NCBI GenBank assembly: GCA_030765055.1
Contig: CM060955.1
Coordinates: 158,250,243 to 158,314,242 of the forward strand
DNA length: 64,000 nt
Direction: 5' to 3'
Source of the DNA: Mantis religiosa
Lineage: Eukaryota > Arthropoda > Insecta > Mantodea > Mantidae
Each line of letters starts with the position of its first letter. Position 1 is the first letter of the stretch. Of this stretch, positions 22,401 through 30,391 are shown piece after piece. Under the pieces are notes generated by a model. That model was given only the letters and a program-made list of their open reading frames with translations, did no database searches and was not told where the DNA came from. A program made the translations under genes and the position numbers.

Positions 22401-25400
22401 CCAGAAACAGTCTTGACATAATTGATAACTGTGACATTTTTGACACCTATAACGGAAGCCTGAGAAGCCCTCCCTTTGGCATGCATCACAAGCCATTGGG
22501 TGGACAACTGAAAATAGGAAAAAGGAATGAAAAATGATTAGGTTATTAATGTAACGACAATTATAGAGATTAAACAACATTATCTAATGTACTCACCAGT
22601 CTCCACACTAGCTAGGCGATGAAGCAATGGAAGCCAAACTAAGCATGGAGGTCCAGGATCAGACATCATGGTATCCATAAAGTCATTGACCGTTATTTTA
22701 CTATTCTGTGAACATAAAACAGATTTATTAACTAGCAGAAAATGTTTCCCTTGGTGACCTGCTTTATACGTAACCCATTTATGTAATTTGCATTTATAAA
22801 TAAATATTTGCAGGTTCCGGAAAATGGGTAATTTAGAAACATGTTAATAGAACCTTATTTATAAGTAATGCATTTATACATAATTCACAGTTACACATAT
22901 TAAATTTTAGTCAAATACAACTGAGTTATATGTAAATAAATGGGCATATGCTATCATAAAAGAAACTAGAAGTGCATTTTCCTTATCACCATTGACAAAG
23001 TCGTAAGCTGAGCAGGCTGCTTTCAGGCTGCAGTATATATTTTAGAGTTACTTACTTATGTATATAAAAATTATGACAAATTTATGCAAAAATAAAATCA
23101 TCTTCATTACAGCACTCGTAAAGAATCCAGTATAACATACCCTATGCATAGACTAACACTATACGAAAAATCACCCTATTATATGGGTATAAAAATATAT
23201 AGTAAGTTGCCTCAAAGATTCAAAGAAATAAAGACTACAAAATTGTTGAATAAAAGTATAACAGAAATGTTATTAGATAAGACATATTACTCCATACAAG
23301 AATTCATGGATGACACAATATTATTACTCACAATTTATATTGCATAAATAATACCTTGTATACAATCTTTATGTTAATTCTTGTTTTATATATAAACTGA
23401 CGAGTCACCAGATTATCAGCTTATGCTCACAATGTAATCGTTATGTGACAATAAAGATTCTATTCTATTCAAACATGGAAACAAAAGACAAAGTCATTAG
23501 CTCGAATACATTTTTCCTTATGACCAAGTAATGAACTTTGAAATCCCATCAGTAGATAATTTGACAAGGAAGTTCATAGTTCCACCGCCACAGAGAGGAG
23601 AGCAGACAACATGCGCTAGTTGGAGAGAGGTTGAAAATGGAGGCAATTGCTTCTGAAACTAGTCCCTCGATAATATAAAACTGTAAGTAACTAAGTGTCA
23701 ATAAACCGACTATAAATAGTTTTTCCGATTCTATTAATATGTTTCTAAATTACACTTTTCTGGAACCTGCAAATATTTACAAATAAATACAAATTACGTA
23801 TAACTGGTTATGTATAAAGCAGGTTCAACTATTTATATCATAGAATGCCTTATATATGTGAAGACAAATATGGTTTATTATAGATAGTCAACATGAAAAA
23901 TTCAATGCCATGGCCGGGATTTGACCCACGGATCTCCTGGTTTCCGTCCAGTCGCTCTAACCCATTGAGCTACCATGGCCAACGTGCCATCCTGACATTA
24001 AATTCTCCATTTGACTCTATCTATCAAAAATCTTAGCCTGTATACGGCTAGTGTCAAGAAATGATTAATTTCTAACAATTAACTAAAAAATAAGAGTTAA
24101 ATGATGCAGCCTGGGACTCAAGTACTTATGATAGTAAGTCGCCACAAACAGTGTATCTCGAATGCGAGAGCCCCTAGTGGTCTACCGGGGAAATATATGA
24201 GTCAAATGGAGAATTTAATGTCAGGACGGCACATTGGCCATGGTAGCTCAATGGGTTAGAGCGACTGGACGGAAACCAGGAGATCTGTGGTTCAAATCCC
24301 GGCCATGGCATTGAATTTTTCATGTTGACTCTATCTATCAAAGATCTTAGCCTGTATACGGCTAGTGTCAAGAAATGATTAATTTCCATCAATTAACTAA
24401 AATGGTTTATTATACTTGTATGACTTTCTCTACAAACTCTTTTGCAAAAGATTCTTACAAAAGCTTATTCTGTTTCACATTAGTCAAGCTAAAGTTTCAT
24501 AGAAATGGTTTCATTATATATTTATTTGTAAATAGAGTGAGATAAGAGAACCATAAAAGAATGAACAGGTATATCAACAGCAATGACTAAAAATGTTCAA
24601 CAAGAATTCACACCAACTTAGCCACTGCCAGATAAATAGGGAGCTTTTCGAACACCTTATTAAATAATCAATACTTCATTTGTCACAGTAGTTCTATAAA
24701 TTGTGGAGAAATTTGTTAAACAAAGCAACAATTAAACTATTCATTTAAAACCAAACCTTTTGAATGAAACAAATTAAAAGTTTATGGAACTTATTACAAT
24801 TGGAAACAAATGAAAAACTATTTGTTGATGTCACACTCTGTACAATAATGGCTGATTTGTAAAAGTTTCCTTTTACAATATTACGTGTTTGTGCATTTTT
24901 AAAAAACTGTTCAGTTTTAATTATTACTCCTTATTTATGAAAGACCTTGTATAATTTTATAGAGGTAATGTTATACTTTGGTAATAAATACAGCACTCTT
25001 TGCACTTACTCCAGAAAAAATAGAGACAGCTAACCCTTCAGAGTAACTGAAAGATGGTGATTCATACACTGCAGCAGGGAGAGCTAATACTTCCTGAAGA
25101 TATTCTGCAAATTTCCAGAGGATCATATGCCCGTTGCCATCAGAAATTTGGGAGAAAATATCTGAAAAAACATTAAAGTGTATAAATTACTTTGCAGGGA
25201 TTAGAGTATACACAATTCTGTCCAACCTCCTTCAACTGCAGAAGGTTTTTTTCTCTGTATGGTTGCCACAATCACCTAACACAAATTTAACCAATAACAA
25301 ATACCTGGAACTAAATAAGGAGACATTGAAGCATGCACTCCTCTAAAAATATATTATAAAGCATCTACTCAGTTATGTAATATTCATAATACTTATGGAT

Positions 25401-28400
25401 TATTATAAAGCTGAACAGAATGTGAAAGTTTTACGGAATGTGAAAGCTTTACGTACAAAAACAGTGAACTCATCATCTGGGAGAAAATATACATAGAAAA
25501 ACATAAAAACAAACTAATGAACTTCAAAATCCCGCCAGAAGACAACCCCACATTTAAAGTCATCACAAAATCAACAGATGGCAGCAGCAACTCCAGGACT
25601 ATCCACACCACTAGATCAAGCTTTAGTTGCATTAGAGCCAATGATGCAAACGATGGTTCGCGAAACATGTCCTCAATATAGGTACGTAAATGAAGCTGAT
25701 GTGTAATAAATATGACTCATCTATAATTTAATAATTATTTCGCTTCACTGTGGTGTTCCAATACAGTTCAATTTCAGCATATTTACTGCAAGTGTTGCCA
25801 ATTCATTACCCCCACTCTTTTTATTCTTCTTTCTCACTCGTACACTGTCTGGCACAGCACATTCAGCTTGTAATATAATGCAAAATGATTTACAGCTTGA
25901 TTAATACATGGTGAAAGTCTGTAATACTTTGAATCTGTCCAGAAAGTCATAAAAATGCCACCTTTGTTCTAGTCACAAAAAGAACTCTGATTCCATACAT
26001 TTTACAGGCAAACTGTAAGTTGGCAAGTATGAACTTGTAGTGTTTCTGAGTTTAGATATTTTAAAGTAAGTGAGACTTTTTTCTTCATTTATTAATAGTA
26101 TAGTTTTAAGTGAATCTAATGTACTATACTTATATTACACTAGCACTAGAAAAACTTTGAAATGAAACGTACAAATTGTAATTGTAGTTCTGTACCTTAG
26201 ATGGTAGTACAGGTTACATATTCTTTTAATTTATCAAAACCTAGCTATCTCATTGAAATGTTAAAACAAAATGCTCTGTAAATTATTTTTTCTATTTCCT
26301 TCTAAGTTACTTATCTCAAAACTTTGCTTTGCAGGCCCTTCTACAACTATTATAAAATGAGACTTACATCTTAGTTTATCCATTAGTTTTCCTGCACACA
26401 TTGTAGCTAAAGCAACTTTGATGGAAAAAACTCGGATTTTCCCAACATTTTCCCTGAAAAGAAAACCAAGAAAGCCATATTAAAGTAACTATTACAAATA
26501 ACATAATCAGACAAATTTATCATACAAAGAAATTCTCAGTTTTAATATATCCAAAATTCAAGTACATGTTTAAAGAAATCTACCTTTTATTGACTCATAT
26601 AAACTAAAGGCTGAAATTCTGCTTTAATTTCATTCTCATTCTATGATTCAACATAAAGTGAGAACGGATATTATGAACGGCTACAAAACCTTTCATTGTA
26701 CAAGGGCTGTTCAATAAAGAATGAACGAGCCTGCCTCAGTAGCATGGTCGTAGCATGTCTGCCTCACGTCATAATTTCTTGTGCTAGAATTCAATCTTGC
26801 GATATTTTGTTAGCTTACTGTGTAACAAACATGCCATAGTAGTTTCACTGTTAGTACTCCTGGTTCTCACCTGTGAGAGGTGGGTAAGTATCGCCTATCG
26901 AAATAATGGAGGTGATGAGGGAGAAACAATATGTGGCTTTGAAATTCTGCTTGATCTCAACACCTTTTCAGCTGAAGCCTATACAGTGTTACAGGAGGCC
27001 TACAAAGAGACTGTTCTTCCCTAAAGCACAGCTTAAAGATGGTGTACGTTGTTTAAAGAAGGGAGACAATTTCAAAGGAAACTGGACTCAGCGCTCAAGT
27101 TACTGCTATTACGGAAAAAACCACAACACCGCTACTGTTATTGTGATAGAAGATTGGGGAATAACCTAAGAACACTTTTTTTTTAGTTAATTGATGGAAA
27201 TTAACAATTTCTTCACACCAGCCATATATAGGCTAAGGTTTTTGACAGAGTTAACATGAAAAATTCAATGCCACGGCCAGGATCTGAACCACGGATCTCC
27301 TGGTTTCCATACAGTCGCTCTAACCCATTGAGCTACCATGGCCAACTTGCTGTCATGACATTAAATTCTCCGTCTGACTCATATATTTTCCCGGTAGATC
27401 ACTAGAGGCTCTCACATTCAAGATATACACCATTTCTGGTCTACCGGGAAAATATATACATATATATATATTTTATATATAAATATATACGTAGTCGGAT
27501 AACTGCTGACGATGGGGACAAACCGTTCTCCGAAACATGTCCAAATAAGGATAATTTAAGTGATGTTTGTGTTTGAATACCGACTCATTACTTTCAAATC
27601 TAGGTGGTTATTTTGCAAATTTTCATTAAAAATAAAACATTAAATAAATCAATACTTACACGGAATACGCTGCCAGCAACCAGTTTAGCAATAATCCAGA
27701 ACACGATTCTACATGAACTTGTTGTGCCACAGGAAGCCTTTTATTAAGATTATGATATAAACTTGACACTAATGTTTCTAATCTCGAGACATTCACTTCC
27801 GTTTGGGGTTCCAATGTATTAAGTCCATTTTCTCTAAATGCTTCAATTACATTCCAAATATCCACAGCATGCACTGCAATGTAAAGTAAACAAAACATTA
27901 ATAGCACATTATGGTAAATTTCATATGTATTTATCAAAAAATAAACCATAAAAAATAAATCACAATATTGGCAAATTCAAATAAATAATACACACAGTAT
28001 TATGTTTGATCATAGTTTTTCTTCTCCCTCCCTTCCTATCCCGAGCACTTTTCCTTCTTTTGTTGCTGTAAGAAAATGTATGATGAACACTTCTATGCAA
28101 TATATGGCACAAGTCCTTAGAAAATCTACTGCTAGCATAAACTGGTAATTAAATACTTGGTGGGAACAGTAAAAAAATAACATGAACTTTTGTGAAGCAC
28201 ATGAACTACAGATTTGCAGAACAATAAAACTATAAGTAAACCTCGAACAAAATGCAGTTGGAGGATGACTTAACAAAAGTGAAGCTCTCCAGCTTCGCCC
28301 TCTACCATAATTTTAGGTTCCCTCTCCTCCGTCGCACGGGCTGCACTGGTCAACTGCATCACTTGCTTATACTGGGCAACATTATATACTATTTCACGAG

Positions 28401-29112
28401 GACCATCTCGATTGGCCTACTGGAAACACAAGAAGACTTTAAAGGTTGACAATTCACTTTTCTGCACACTTTTAACATGCACTGGAAATCAAAACAGCAT
28501 TAAAATATACGCATTTCGTGAGGTTTGCACTCTGTCGCATGCAAGACATGTGGAGGGGAGAAGGCTATGCCTGCGCATGCGTACACCAACTGCAGTTTGT
28601 TCCCAGTCTATCTATAGTCAGCCTACTTATTTGTATAAAATTTCGAATATAAAGTTTCTATTCATGGATAGCAACTTTGACAGACCATAAGAAATCACAA
28701 CTAAGGTCAACCAAGCCCATCACGTATCATCTTCATGAATACTATCTAAGAAAAGCAAAACCCACATACACTTTGTACCAGAGCTAAACAAGACTCCAAT
28801 GCATATTATGCTCCACAGTAAATAACATCTTCTGTGGCACTTTCCTTGCAGATCAAAATCCTAAGACACAATAATTGAAAATTGTAACTGATGGACTTAA
28901 TTGACCTTAGAGCTCCTTAAATATTACAATAATATTTCTATTCATACGTACAGTTGACTTTCTTCTGGACAAAGCGTAGCTTACAAGCAGTCCGATATGA
29001 AGCAAATCGGATCATATCAAAGTTTTGACTACGCATCTCTTGTAGGAGGAGAAACCGATGATCCGATGATCCACGGCTGCTGGTGTCGTCTGTCGCCATG
29101 ATTAGTTATTCT
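10336..29112 (-). CDS. Dyb: Dystrobrevin homologue, eight exons, C-terminus not in window
   Basis: Dystrobrevin is a cytoplasmic scaffold of the dystrophin-glycoprotein complex that binds dystrophin and syntrophins. The eight exons below join in one frame with GT/AG junctions and collinear similarity to vertebrate dystrobrevin. They cover the N-terminal block, EF-hand-like helices, the ZZ finger and the start of the linker. The protein starts directly with the EF-hand region and has no actin-binding or spectrin repeats, which favours dystrobrevin over dystrophin. The coiled-coil and syntrophin-binding part was not found between 1 and 10335. An acceptor 13 bases before the ATG implies an untranslated exon further right. 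Intron sizes range from 89 bp to 11.5 kb, and the large ones are filled with transposons. No stop codon interrupts the exons. Confidence 0.9.
10718..10845 (-). CDS. Dyb: Dyb exon after the ZZ domain
   Basis: This exon lies 11.5 kb from the ZZ exon. Acceptor ATTTTTGCAG is followed by KSPSKQIGHSLRKSFRCVPE and later PRFPEEPEKTLNLSHI, matching the family's post-ZZ segment that ends in LNLAHIV. The donor GT|GTAAGC leaves two bases that become Val with the next exon. The preceding intron contains the LINE and LTR nest, on the same strand as the gene. Confidence 0.9.
11248..11299 (-). repeat. SINE-B, left piece of an interrupted copy
   Basis: This is the tail part, AGTTAATTGATGGAAATTAA to ACAGGCTAAG. 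Its continuation is at 20568, across the LINE. The last ten bases (11290-11299) are the LINE target duplication. Confidence 0.85.
11533..15222 (-). CDS. LINE ORF2: endonuclease, reverse transcriptase, RNase H
   Basis: An uninterrupted 1229-residue protein that nicks target DNA and reverse-transcribes the element RNA. The N-terminal apurinic-type endonuclease shows WNIRG, QETK, GDFNAHH and SDHCP (residues 1-215). The reverse transcriptase (about 430-760) shows KPGKDR, SYRPISL, FFDLTKAYD, NGVPQGSVLS and the catalytic FVDD near residue 670. RNase H (about 960-1085) has FTDGSK, an E in AELFS, CSDS and WVPGHVGIPGNEAADAAA. The C-terminus has CSHC-x8-H-x4-C near 1175. All key residues are present. 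The start lies 72 bases after the ORF1 stop and matches the family's MALLTWNIRG beginning. Confidence 0.95.
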   Translation of the reverse strand: MALLTWNIRGVRSHRAELQLLLRSYNPIAVCLQETKLRPQDAFDLRHYIPVRFDLVPEVGSPAHGGVMILTRADVFGQPLPLNTTLQAVALRLSLPGLSFTLCTVYLPPSDSVLPADLSQLASQLPTPFLLLGDFNAHHPCWGSPRACARGTLLADFFDQFPLLVLNTGEPTFFSDSTGTPSHLDLSLCSTQLAHCFQWHVVSDTHSSDHCPCVLTLLSHNVPCSRAASWQLSKANWVLFSEAATFKDSEFTTIDLLVDHFTSVVVSAAEQSIPKSSTEPRRLPVPWWTLECRDALRARRKALRIFKQHPTVENLVAYKQLRARARRVFRASKRASWTSFVVSFSHATPSSVVWEKLRRVAGKRPPLSIPGLQDGPLTVVDAVDVANCLGSTFAAASSSANYVSTFRVLKSQIEAQELSFRSANLECYNAEFSLRELDSALCSSRSSAPGPDGVHVAMLQHLSLASKDYLLRMYNRIWRDGVFPTAWREATIIPVPKPGKDRRLPSSYRPISLTSTVCKVMERMITGRLRWWLESENLLCNIQCGFRRYRSSTDHLISLSTHIMNAYLRRCQTVAVFFDLTKAYDTCWRTGILRTIHQWGLRGRLPIFLREFMKERSFRVRVGCNLSRVFHQENGVPQGSVLSVLLFAIAINPITECIPAGISSSLFVDDFAVYCSSRRTSILERRLQVCLDRLYTWSLHNGFHFSTEKTVCVNFWRRKAFDAPSLHLGPHTLPFAEEAKFLGLVFDRKLSWDSHIASLKGRCARSLNILRVLTGTSWGADRTVLLQLYRSLVRSKLDYGSVVYSSARPSILSRLDPVHNQGIRLATGAFPTSPIPSLYAEAAEPPLCYRRDILLCTYACRLSSLPTHPTYKPFFDSSLDRQYAVSPLALLPPGVRFRLLVRALDANLPPVLPRRESNFPPWSRYDSLFHLGLTSMPRSAFPTTGIQSAFLELQQHFKNYSFIFTDGSKTDRGVGCAFVAAAESFTFRLPGQCSIFTAELFSIYQALLFISQQHSNHFAICSDSLSALQSIRSLYPSHPLVQRIQDRLHSLANSGFHVSFVWVPGHVGIPGNEAADAAAKSAILSPTVFSNSVPFEDLSASLRQAINTRWHDDWSALVGNKLREVKPLPLPWATSSRSSRREEVILARLRIGHCRFSHQHLLRQDSAPDCSHCGEPLTVEHFLVECRFYSTLRSSLGLASNLSAMLRDDIAAVEGLFDFLQRSGMLRSI
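15295..16455 (-). CDS. LINE ORF1: Gag-like zinc-knuckle protein
   Basis: A nucleic-acid-binding protein that packages LINE RNA. I start it at the ATG at 16455 (MAPPRKPSPFDSF), giving 386 residues. The open frame extends upstream only because it reads into the inserted LTR. After a conserved N-terminal fold (DISPFYIQRELDRI), three clustered zinc knuckles lie at about residues 168-225 (CFRCQRFGHTQARC, CDRCSLPPHGDATC, CTNCGGTHPSSSRQC). The C-terminal part is Ser/Arg-rich. No frameshift or stop. The bases before this ATG were displaced 3.3 kb by the LTR element, so its native promoter is now remote. Confidence 0.92.
   Translation of the reverse strand: MAPPRKPSPFDSFLVVTLTCENKTMRDISPFYIQRELDRICGVLKSATRLRDGTLLVETKNQDQSSKLLKACLLGSYPIRVAPHKTLNSCRGVVTTSSLDGLSNEEIASNLTDQNVCEAYRLLGKRDGQSVPLRTVFLTFKGTTLPDAIYCGYERAAVRPYVPNPMRCFRCQRFGHTQARCTFDAVCDRCSLPPHGDATCTRDPVCTNCGGTHPSSSRQCPQFLDEKAIQELRVKECLSFLEAKRRFEQLKPAASLGYASAVRRSPAQSVATRTVNVSDASTQCDLLETANPFKALAPTASSSSSTAPAAVSRSVSVSTTPGTSTVCRSRSRIRGTGRASVQSASRSPSRRDSSDSRTSEESPMERPFVGPKCAKVRKKEKRRPIT
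16478..17092 (-). repeat. 3' LTR, immediately upstream of LINE ORF1
   Basis: 615 bp with the same TATA-like (near 16820) and AATAAAG (near 16622) elements as the 5' LTR. It ends 22 bases upstream of the LINE ORF1 start codon on the same strand, so it could act as a substitute promoter or as a terminator. Confidence 0.9.
17812..18846 (-). CDS. Gag-like coiled-coil protein of the LTR element
   Basis: A 344-residue protein starting MYLRSGKMLSQ. Residues 50-250 are a long, charged, heptad-like stretch rich in Glu, Lys, Leu, Asn and Ser (for example GNESLSKDNESLRKEM and REEIAQKLDKEREMAKKELE), predicting an extended coiled coil suited to particle assembly. No zinc knuckle or protease motif is visible, and the C-terminal 90 residues are basic and unplaced. 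It is the only sizeable ORF of the element. A structural Gag role is inferred from position and composition, not from recognised homology. Confidence 0.7.
   Translation of the reverse strand: MYLRSGKMLSQNSVEGMEVQEVDASSSRQEVEVPECSVTVPNNVEMERSMLGALREMFASFSKNIENEIQGLRKGNESLSKDNESLRKEMKDNNQSLIESLSKKIDDNSQSLKKIEEKLENSVQKLEVGQIELGKKLDNQQQSLENFGKVSQEVENVREKADQVTDNLGKGVSEETQNAENEVLNVVKEKSDSENRKLREEIAQKLDKEREMAKKELEETRSRLEASEWENRKLTRNLEKTTSEISEVAIGITVKNETLKNMQNPGINETEILKYFGQGAQFHQNMPKKDRKKNRCPISKLNLEKSWGCIINKSFIHGKVRKILLYFEVRCGMMNFLVNGRNLN
19207..19820 (-). repeat. 5' LTR
   Basis: 614 bp, starting TGATACCGAAATT and ending ACTGTTTCA on the minus strand. GATATATAAAG (near 19550) is a plausible TATA box and AATAAAG (near 19350) a polyadenylation signal. 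By eye it differs from the 3' LTR only in the TTTTATATG/TTTTTTTATG run. Confidence 0.9.
19825..20567 (-). other. LINE 5' UTR
   Basis: GC-richer than its surroundings and without a long ORF. It begins TTCACCCCCCAGGGGCC directly at the target duplication and runs to the LTR insertion at CGGA. It continues at 16473, just before ORF1. An internal promoter is expected in this region for this LINE class, but no motif was identified. Confidence 0.75.
20568..20690 (-). repeat. SINE-B, right piece of an interrupted copy
   Basis: It resumes with ACAGGCTAAGG and continues into the tRNA-like head (TCATGGCCGGGATTTGAACC to CCATCCAGTCGCT). After that a short segment, AGAGTCAAACTGAAAAATTC, repeats part of the junction sequence. 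It joins 11248-11299 once the LINE is removed. Confidence 0.85.
20946..21176 (-). repeat. SINE-A copy
   Basis: A full minus-strand copy: tail GTAATTTACGTCCTCC at the left, box B complement GAGATTCGAACTCGGG and box A region CTACGCTACCGAGGC at the right. It is in Dyb intron 6 outside the LINE. Confidence 0.85.
21345..21773 (-). mobile_element. LTR-like unit (429 bp)
   Basis: The left edge TGTGACTTTGTGGGTTCGTA and the right edge GCTGTGACA match the family. The flanks TTAT and TTTC do not form a clean duplication, so the insertion is old or the boundary has decayed. It sits in Dyb intron 6, same strand as the gene. The reverse strand carries GTATAAAAAGAAG as a possible TATA box. Confidence 0.55.
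22341..22507 (-). CDS. Dyb: Dyb exon, ZZ zinc finger
   Basis: This 167-bp exon encodes the ZZ-type zinc finger used for complex assembly. The ligands are visible in order: CDAC, then CQKC after GFRYR, then CQDC before FWRG, and a final H-x4-H pair in PHTNEH. It ends with VKEYTTY in phase 0 at a GTAAGT donor. The residues around RYRCQKCHSYQLCQDCFWRG are nearly invariant in dystrobrevins and make this the strongest diagnostic exon. Confidence 0.95.
22597..22705 (-). CDS. Dyb: Dyb exon before the ZZ domain
   Basis: This 109-bp exon encodes NSKITVNDFMDTMMSDPGPP and then CLVWLPLLHRLASVET, closely matching the conserved pre-ZZ helix block of dystrobrevins. The acceptor is TGTTCACAG and the donor GTGAGT. 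One base is left over and completes a Val codon in the next exon. Only 89 bp separate it from the ZZ exon, a compact spacing unlike the other introns of the gene. Confidence 0.92.
23100..23470 (+). pseudogene. LINE ORF2 C-terminal fragment with ATTCT tail
   Basis: The frame ending at 23347 reads MHRLTLYEKSPYYMGIKIYS, then KLPQRFKEI and YYSIQEFMDD. This is the typical C-terminal end of a jockey/CR1-like non-LTR retrotransposon polyprotein. A short 3' UTR ends in AATAAAGATTCTATTCTATT. It is 5'-truncated and lies in Dyb intron 4, antisense to the gene. Confidence 0.65.
23529..23735 (+). pseudogene. Short Penelope-like C-terminal fragment
   Basis: MNFEIPSVDN is encoded at 23540-23570, matching the C-terminal signature of the copies at 6.6 and 25.5 kb. 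It is followed by an untranslated segment with AATAAACCGACTATAAATAG. Nothing else of the element remains here. Confidence 0.4.
23883..24410. repeat. SINE-B cluster, one head inverted relative to its tail
   Basis: A minus-strand tRNA-like head (about 23910-23980) is followed by a plus-strand tail, TTGACTCTATCTATC to CAATTAACTAAAA. Then comes a complete plus-strand unit with a 5' arm (AATAAGAGTTAAATGATGCA), a head (24236-24308) and a tail. GAGTCAA and TTGACTC bracket each head. It lies in Dyb intron 4. Confidence 0.8.
25010..25161 (-). CDS. Dyb: Dyb exon, EF-hand-like region 2
   Basis: This 152-bp exon encodes YIFSQISDGNGHMILWKF and continues through LPAAVYESPSFSYSEG, the second EF-hand-like domain. 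It follows acceptor TTTTTTCAG and ends in phase 0 at a GTAAGT donor. The SDGNG loop is one of the degenerate calcium-loop positions in this family. The intron on its 5' side carries a Penelope-like 3' remnant and a hammerhead-like motif. Confidence 0.92.
25393..25800 (+). pseudogene. Penelope-like element 3' end in Dyb intron 3
   Basis: The plus strand encodes WEKIYIEKHKNKLMNFKIPP, resembling the end of a Penelope-type protein and sharing MNF(K/E)IP with the fragments at 6.1, 6.6 and 23.5 kb. It is followed by the GCAAACGATGGTTCGCGAAA motif (25644-25665) and a terminal segment ending TTCGCTTCACTGTGGTGTTC, which is also at 6885-6920 inverted. It is antisense to Dyb. Confidence 0.55.
26368..26453 (-). 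CDS. Dyb: Dyb exon, EF-hand-like region 1 end
   Basis: This 86-bp exon encodes ENVGKIRVFSIKVALATMCA and then GKLMDKLR, matching the dystrobrevin segment that links the two EF-hand-like domains. The acceptor TTTTCAG and donor GTAAGT are canonical, and both phases fit the neighbouring exons. The intron on its 5' side contains a mariner fragment, a SINE-B copy and a Penelope-type terminal fragment. Confidence 0.92.
26701..27170 (+). pseudogene. Mariner 5' fragment (N-terminal transposase domain)
   Basis: The left terminal repeat AGGGCTGTTCAATAAAGAAT matches the mariner at 33071. The frame from 26906 encodes MEVMREKQYVALKFC, the start of a mariner helix-turn-helix domain, but drifts out of frame afterwards. 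A SINE-A head fragment is wedged in at about 26726-26770. The catalytic domain and right terminal repeat are missing. Confidence 0.7.
27184..27447 (-). repeat. SINE-B copy
   Basis: A minus-strand unit with its tail at the left (TTAGTTAATTGATGG), a tRNA-like head (about 27268-27345) and part of the 5' arm ending in a small inverted repeat, CCCGGTAGATC to GGTCTACCGGG. It lies in Dyb intron 2. Confidence 0.8.
27488..27545 (+). ncRNA. Candidate hammerhead-ribozyme-like motif
   Basis: GTCGGATAACTG is followed by an intact CTGACGA core (27506-27512), a stem II from GGGGAC to GTTCTCC and GAAA (27532-27535). The flanking TAGTC and CATGTCC match the other two copies. Stem III is weak, so self-cleavage is uncertain. 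Confidence 0.4.
27660..27873 (-). CDS. Dyb: Dyb exon, EF-hand-like region 1
   Basis: The acceptor ATTGCAG is followed by codons for HAVDIWNVIEAFRENGLNTL and continues to LLLNWLLAAYS. This is the first helical EF-hand-like domain shared by dystrophins and dystrobrevins. The donor GT|GTAAGT leaves two bases that form a Val codon with the first base of the next exon. Length is 214 bp. The intron on its 5' side (27874-28951) holds no recognisable repeat family. Confidence 0.92.
28952..29112 (-). CDS. Dyb: Dyb exon with start codon
   Basis: The ATG is at 29099 and the coding part ends at 28952 with donor GTACGT, leaving one base of a split codon. It encodes MATDDTSSRGSSDHRF followed by a conserved block containing RTACKLRFVQKK, the hallmark dystrobrevin N-terminus. 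The acceptor TTTTTCCTCTAG ends at 29113, so 13 bases of 5' UTR share this exon and transcription starts further right. The split codon joins the next exon as Leu, giving VNLHAVDIW, which matches the family. Confidence 0.92.
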
Positions 29113-29624
29113 CTAGAGGAAAAATAAAAATTATACTAATAAGAAAACCAATTCAGTATTTTTCTAATAATATTTTACTCTTAACATATACTTTATCCAT
29201 TATAGCTTACAGGAAAGTTTGAACCTCAGCAATAAAAAACATTTAAAATTAAAACAAAAATAAAACAGAAATTTCACTATAGATGGATAGAAGATATAGT
29301 AGAAAACAGTAATGGACATACAAAATAACAATGGTTACATACTAATTGTTACTTAATGCACTGGTTACAGCAGTAATGAATACTAAATCATTAATGTTTA
29401 CAAAACTAACAAATACAAAATATTTAGTTACCGAATAAAAGTCATCAAACTAAAGAGGACCAGTAACTGTTATAGTTATCCTGTTTATGGTTACTAAAGT
29501 ATGATGGTTAGAGTAGCGGTGACATTCATTGCATGTGTACTAGTATTGGTTATCAAGAACTAGTTACCTCAATTTCTTAAACAGAATCATTTTCCTTTGC
29601 TGTAGATAGTTTTTGTTTAATTTA

Positions 29625-30285
29625 GATCCTGCAACATTAAAACATATCAGACGATGAATGAAATGTGTGAGTGATGCTCAAATGAGCCCAGAGCCATAGA
29701 GCTTAGAGTTAACAGACATTCATCTTTCAGGATAAGGGAAAACCTCCAACGTTGAGTCATATCGGATGATGAATGAAATGATGTTGAAATGAGCACAGAG
29801 TACATAGCATTTAGAGTTACCAGACATTCATCTTTCATATAAGGGAAAACCTCCAACGTTAAGTCATATCGGAGGATGAATGACACAATGTTCAAATGAG
29901 TACAGAGTACATAGAGCTTAGGGTTACCAGACATTCATCTTTCAGATAAGGGAAAACCTCCAACGTTAAGTCATATCCGAGGATGAATGACACGATGTTC
30001 AAATGAGTACAACGTACATAGAGCTTAGAGTTACCAGACATTCATCTTTCAGATAAGGGAAAACCTCCAACGTTAAGTCATATCCGAGGATGAATGAAAT
30101 GATGTTCAAATGAGTACAGAGTACATAACATTTAGAGTTATCAGACATTCATCTTTCAGGATAAGGGAAAACCTCCAATGTTAAGTCAAATCAGATGATG
30201 ATTAAATGATACTCAAATGAGTGCAGGGTACATAGAGTGCAGGGTACAGACATGCTACCATCTATGCTACCAAGGTGGGCAGTTG
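29625..30285 (-). repeat. SINE-A with a six-fold tandem body
   Basis: The tRNA-like head is at about 30243-30283. It is followed on the minus strand by repeated bodies of 107-108 bp. The marker AAGGGAAAACCTCC starts at 29734, 29841, 29948, 30055 and 30163. Each body carries CATTCATCTTTCAG and CCAACGTTAAGTCATAT. The unit junction is identical to that of the plus-strand array at 48630. Confidence 0.85.
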
Positions 30286-30391
30286 CGATTTGAGCCTGTA
30301 TGTGCAACAGTATCTGAAGTGTAACATTTGTACAATGTTAAGCAATGATAAAATATCTTTCGTTGCCACTTGCATCCTTGTTTGTTATAAT

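Noticed and set aside
25078..25096. Match of CAGGGAGAGCTAA in a Dyb exon to the hairpin at 6438
   Set aside because: Thirteen bases only, inside a conserved coding exon. Probably chance.
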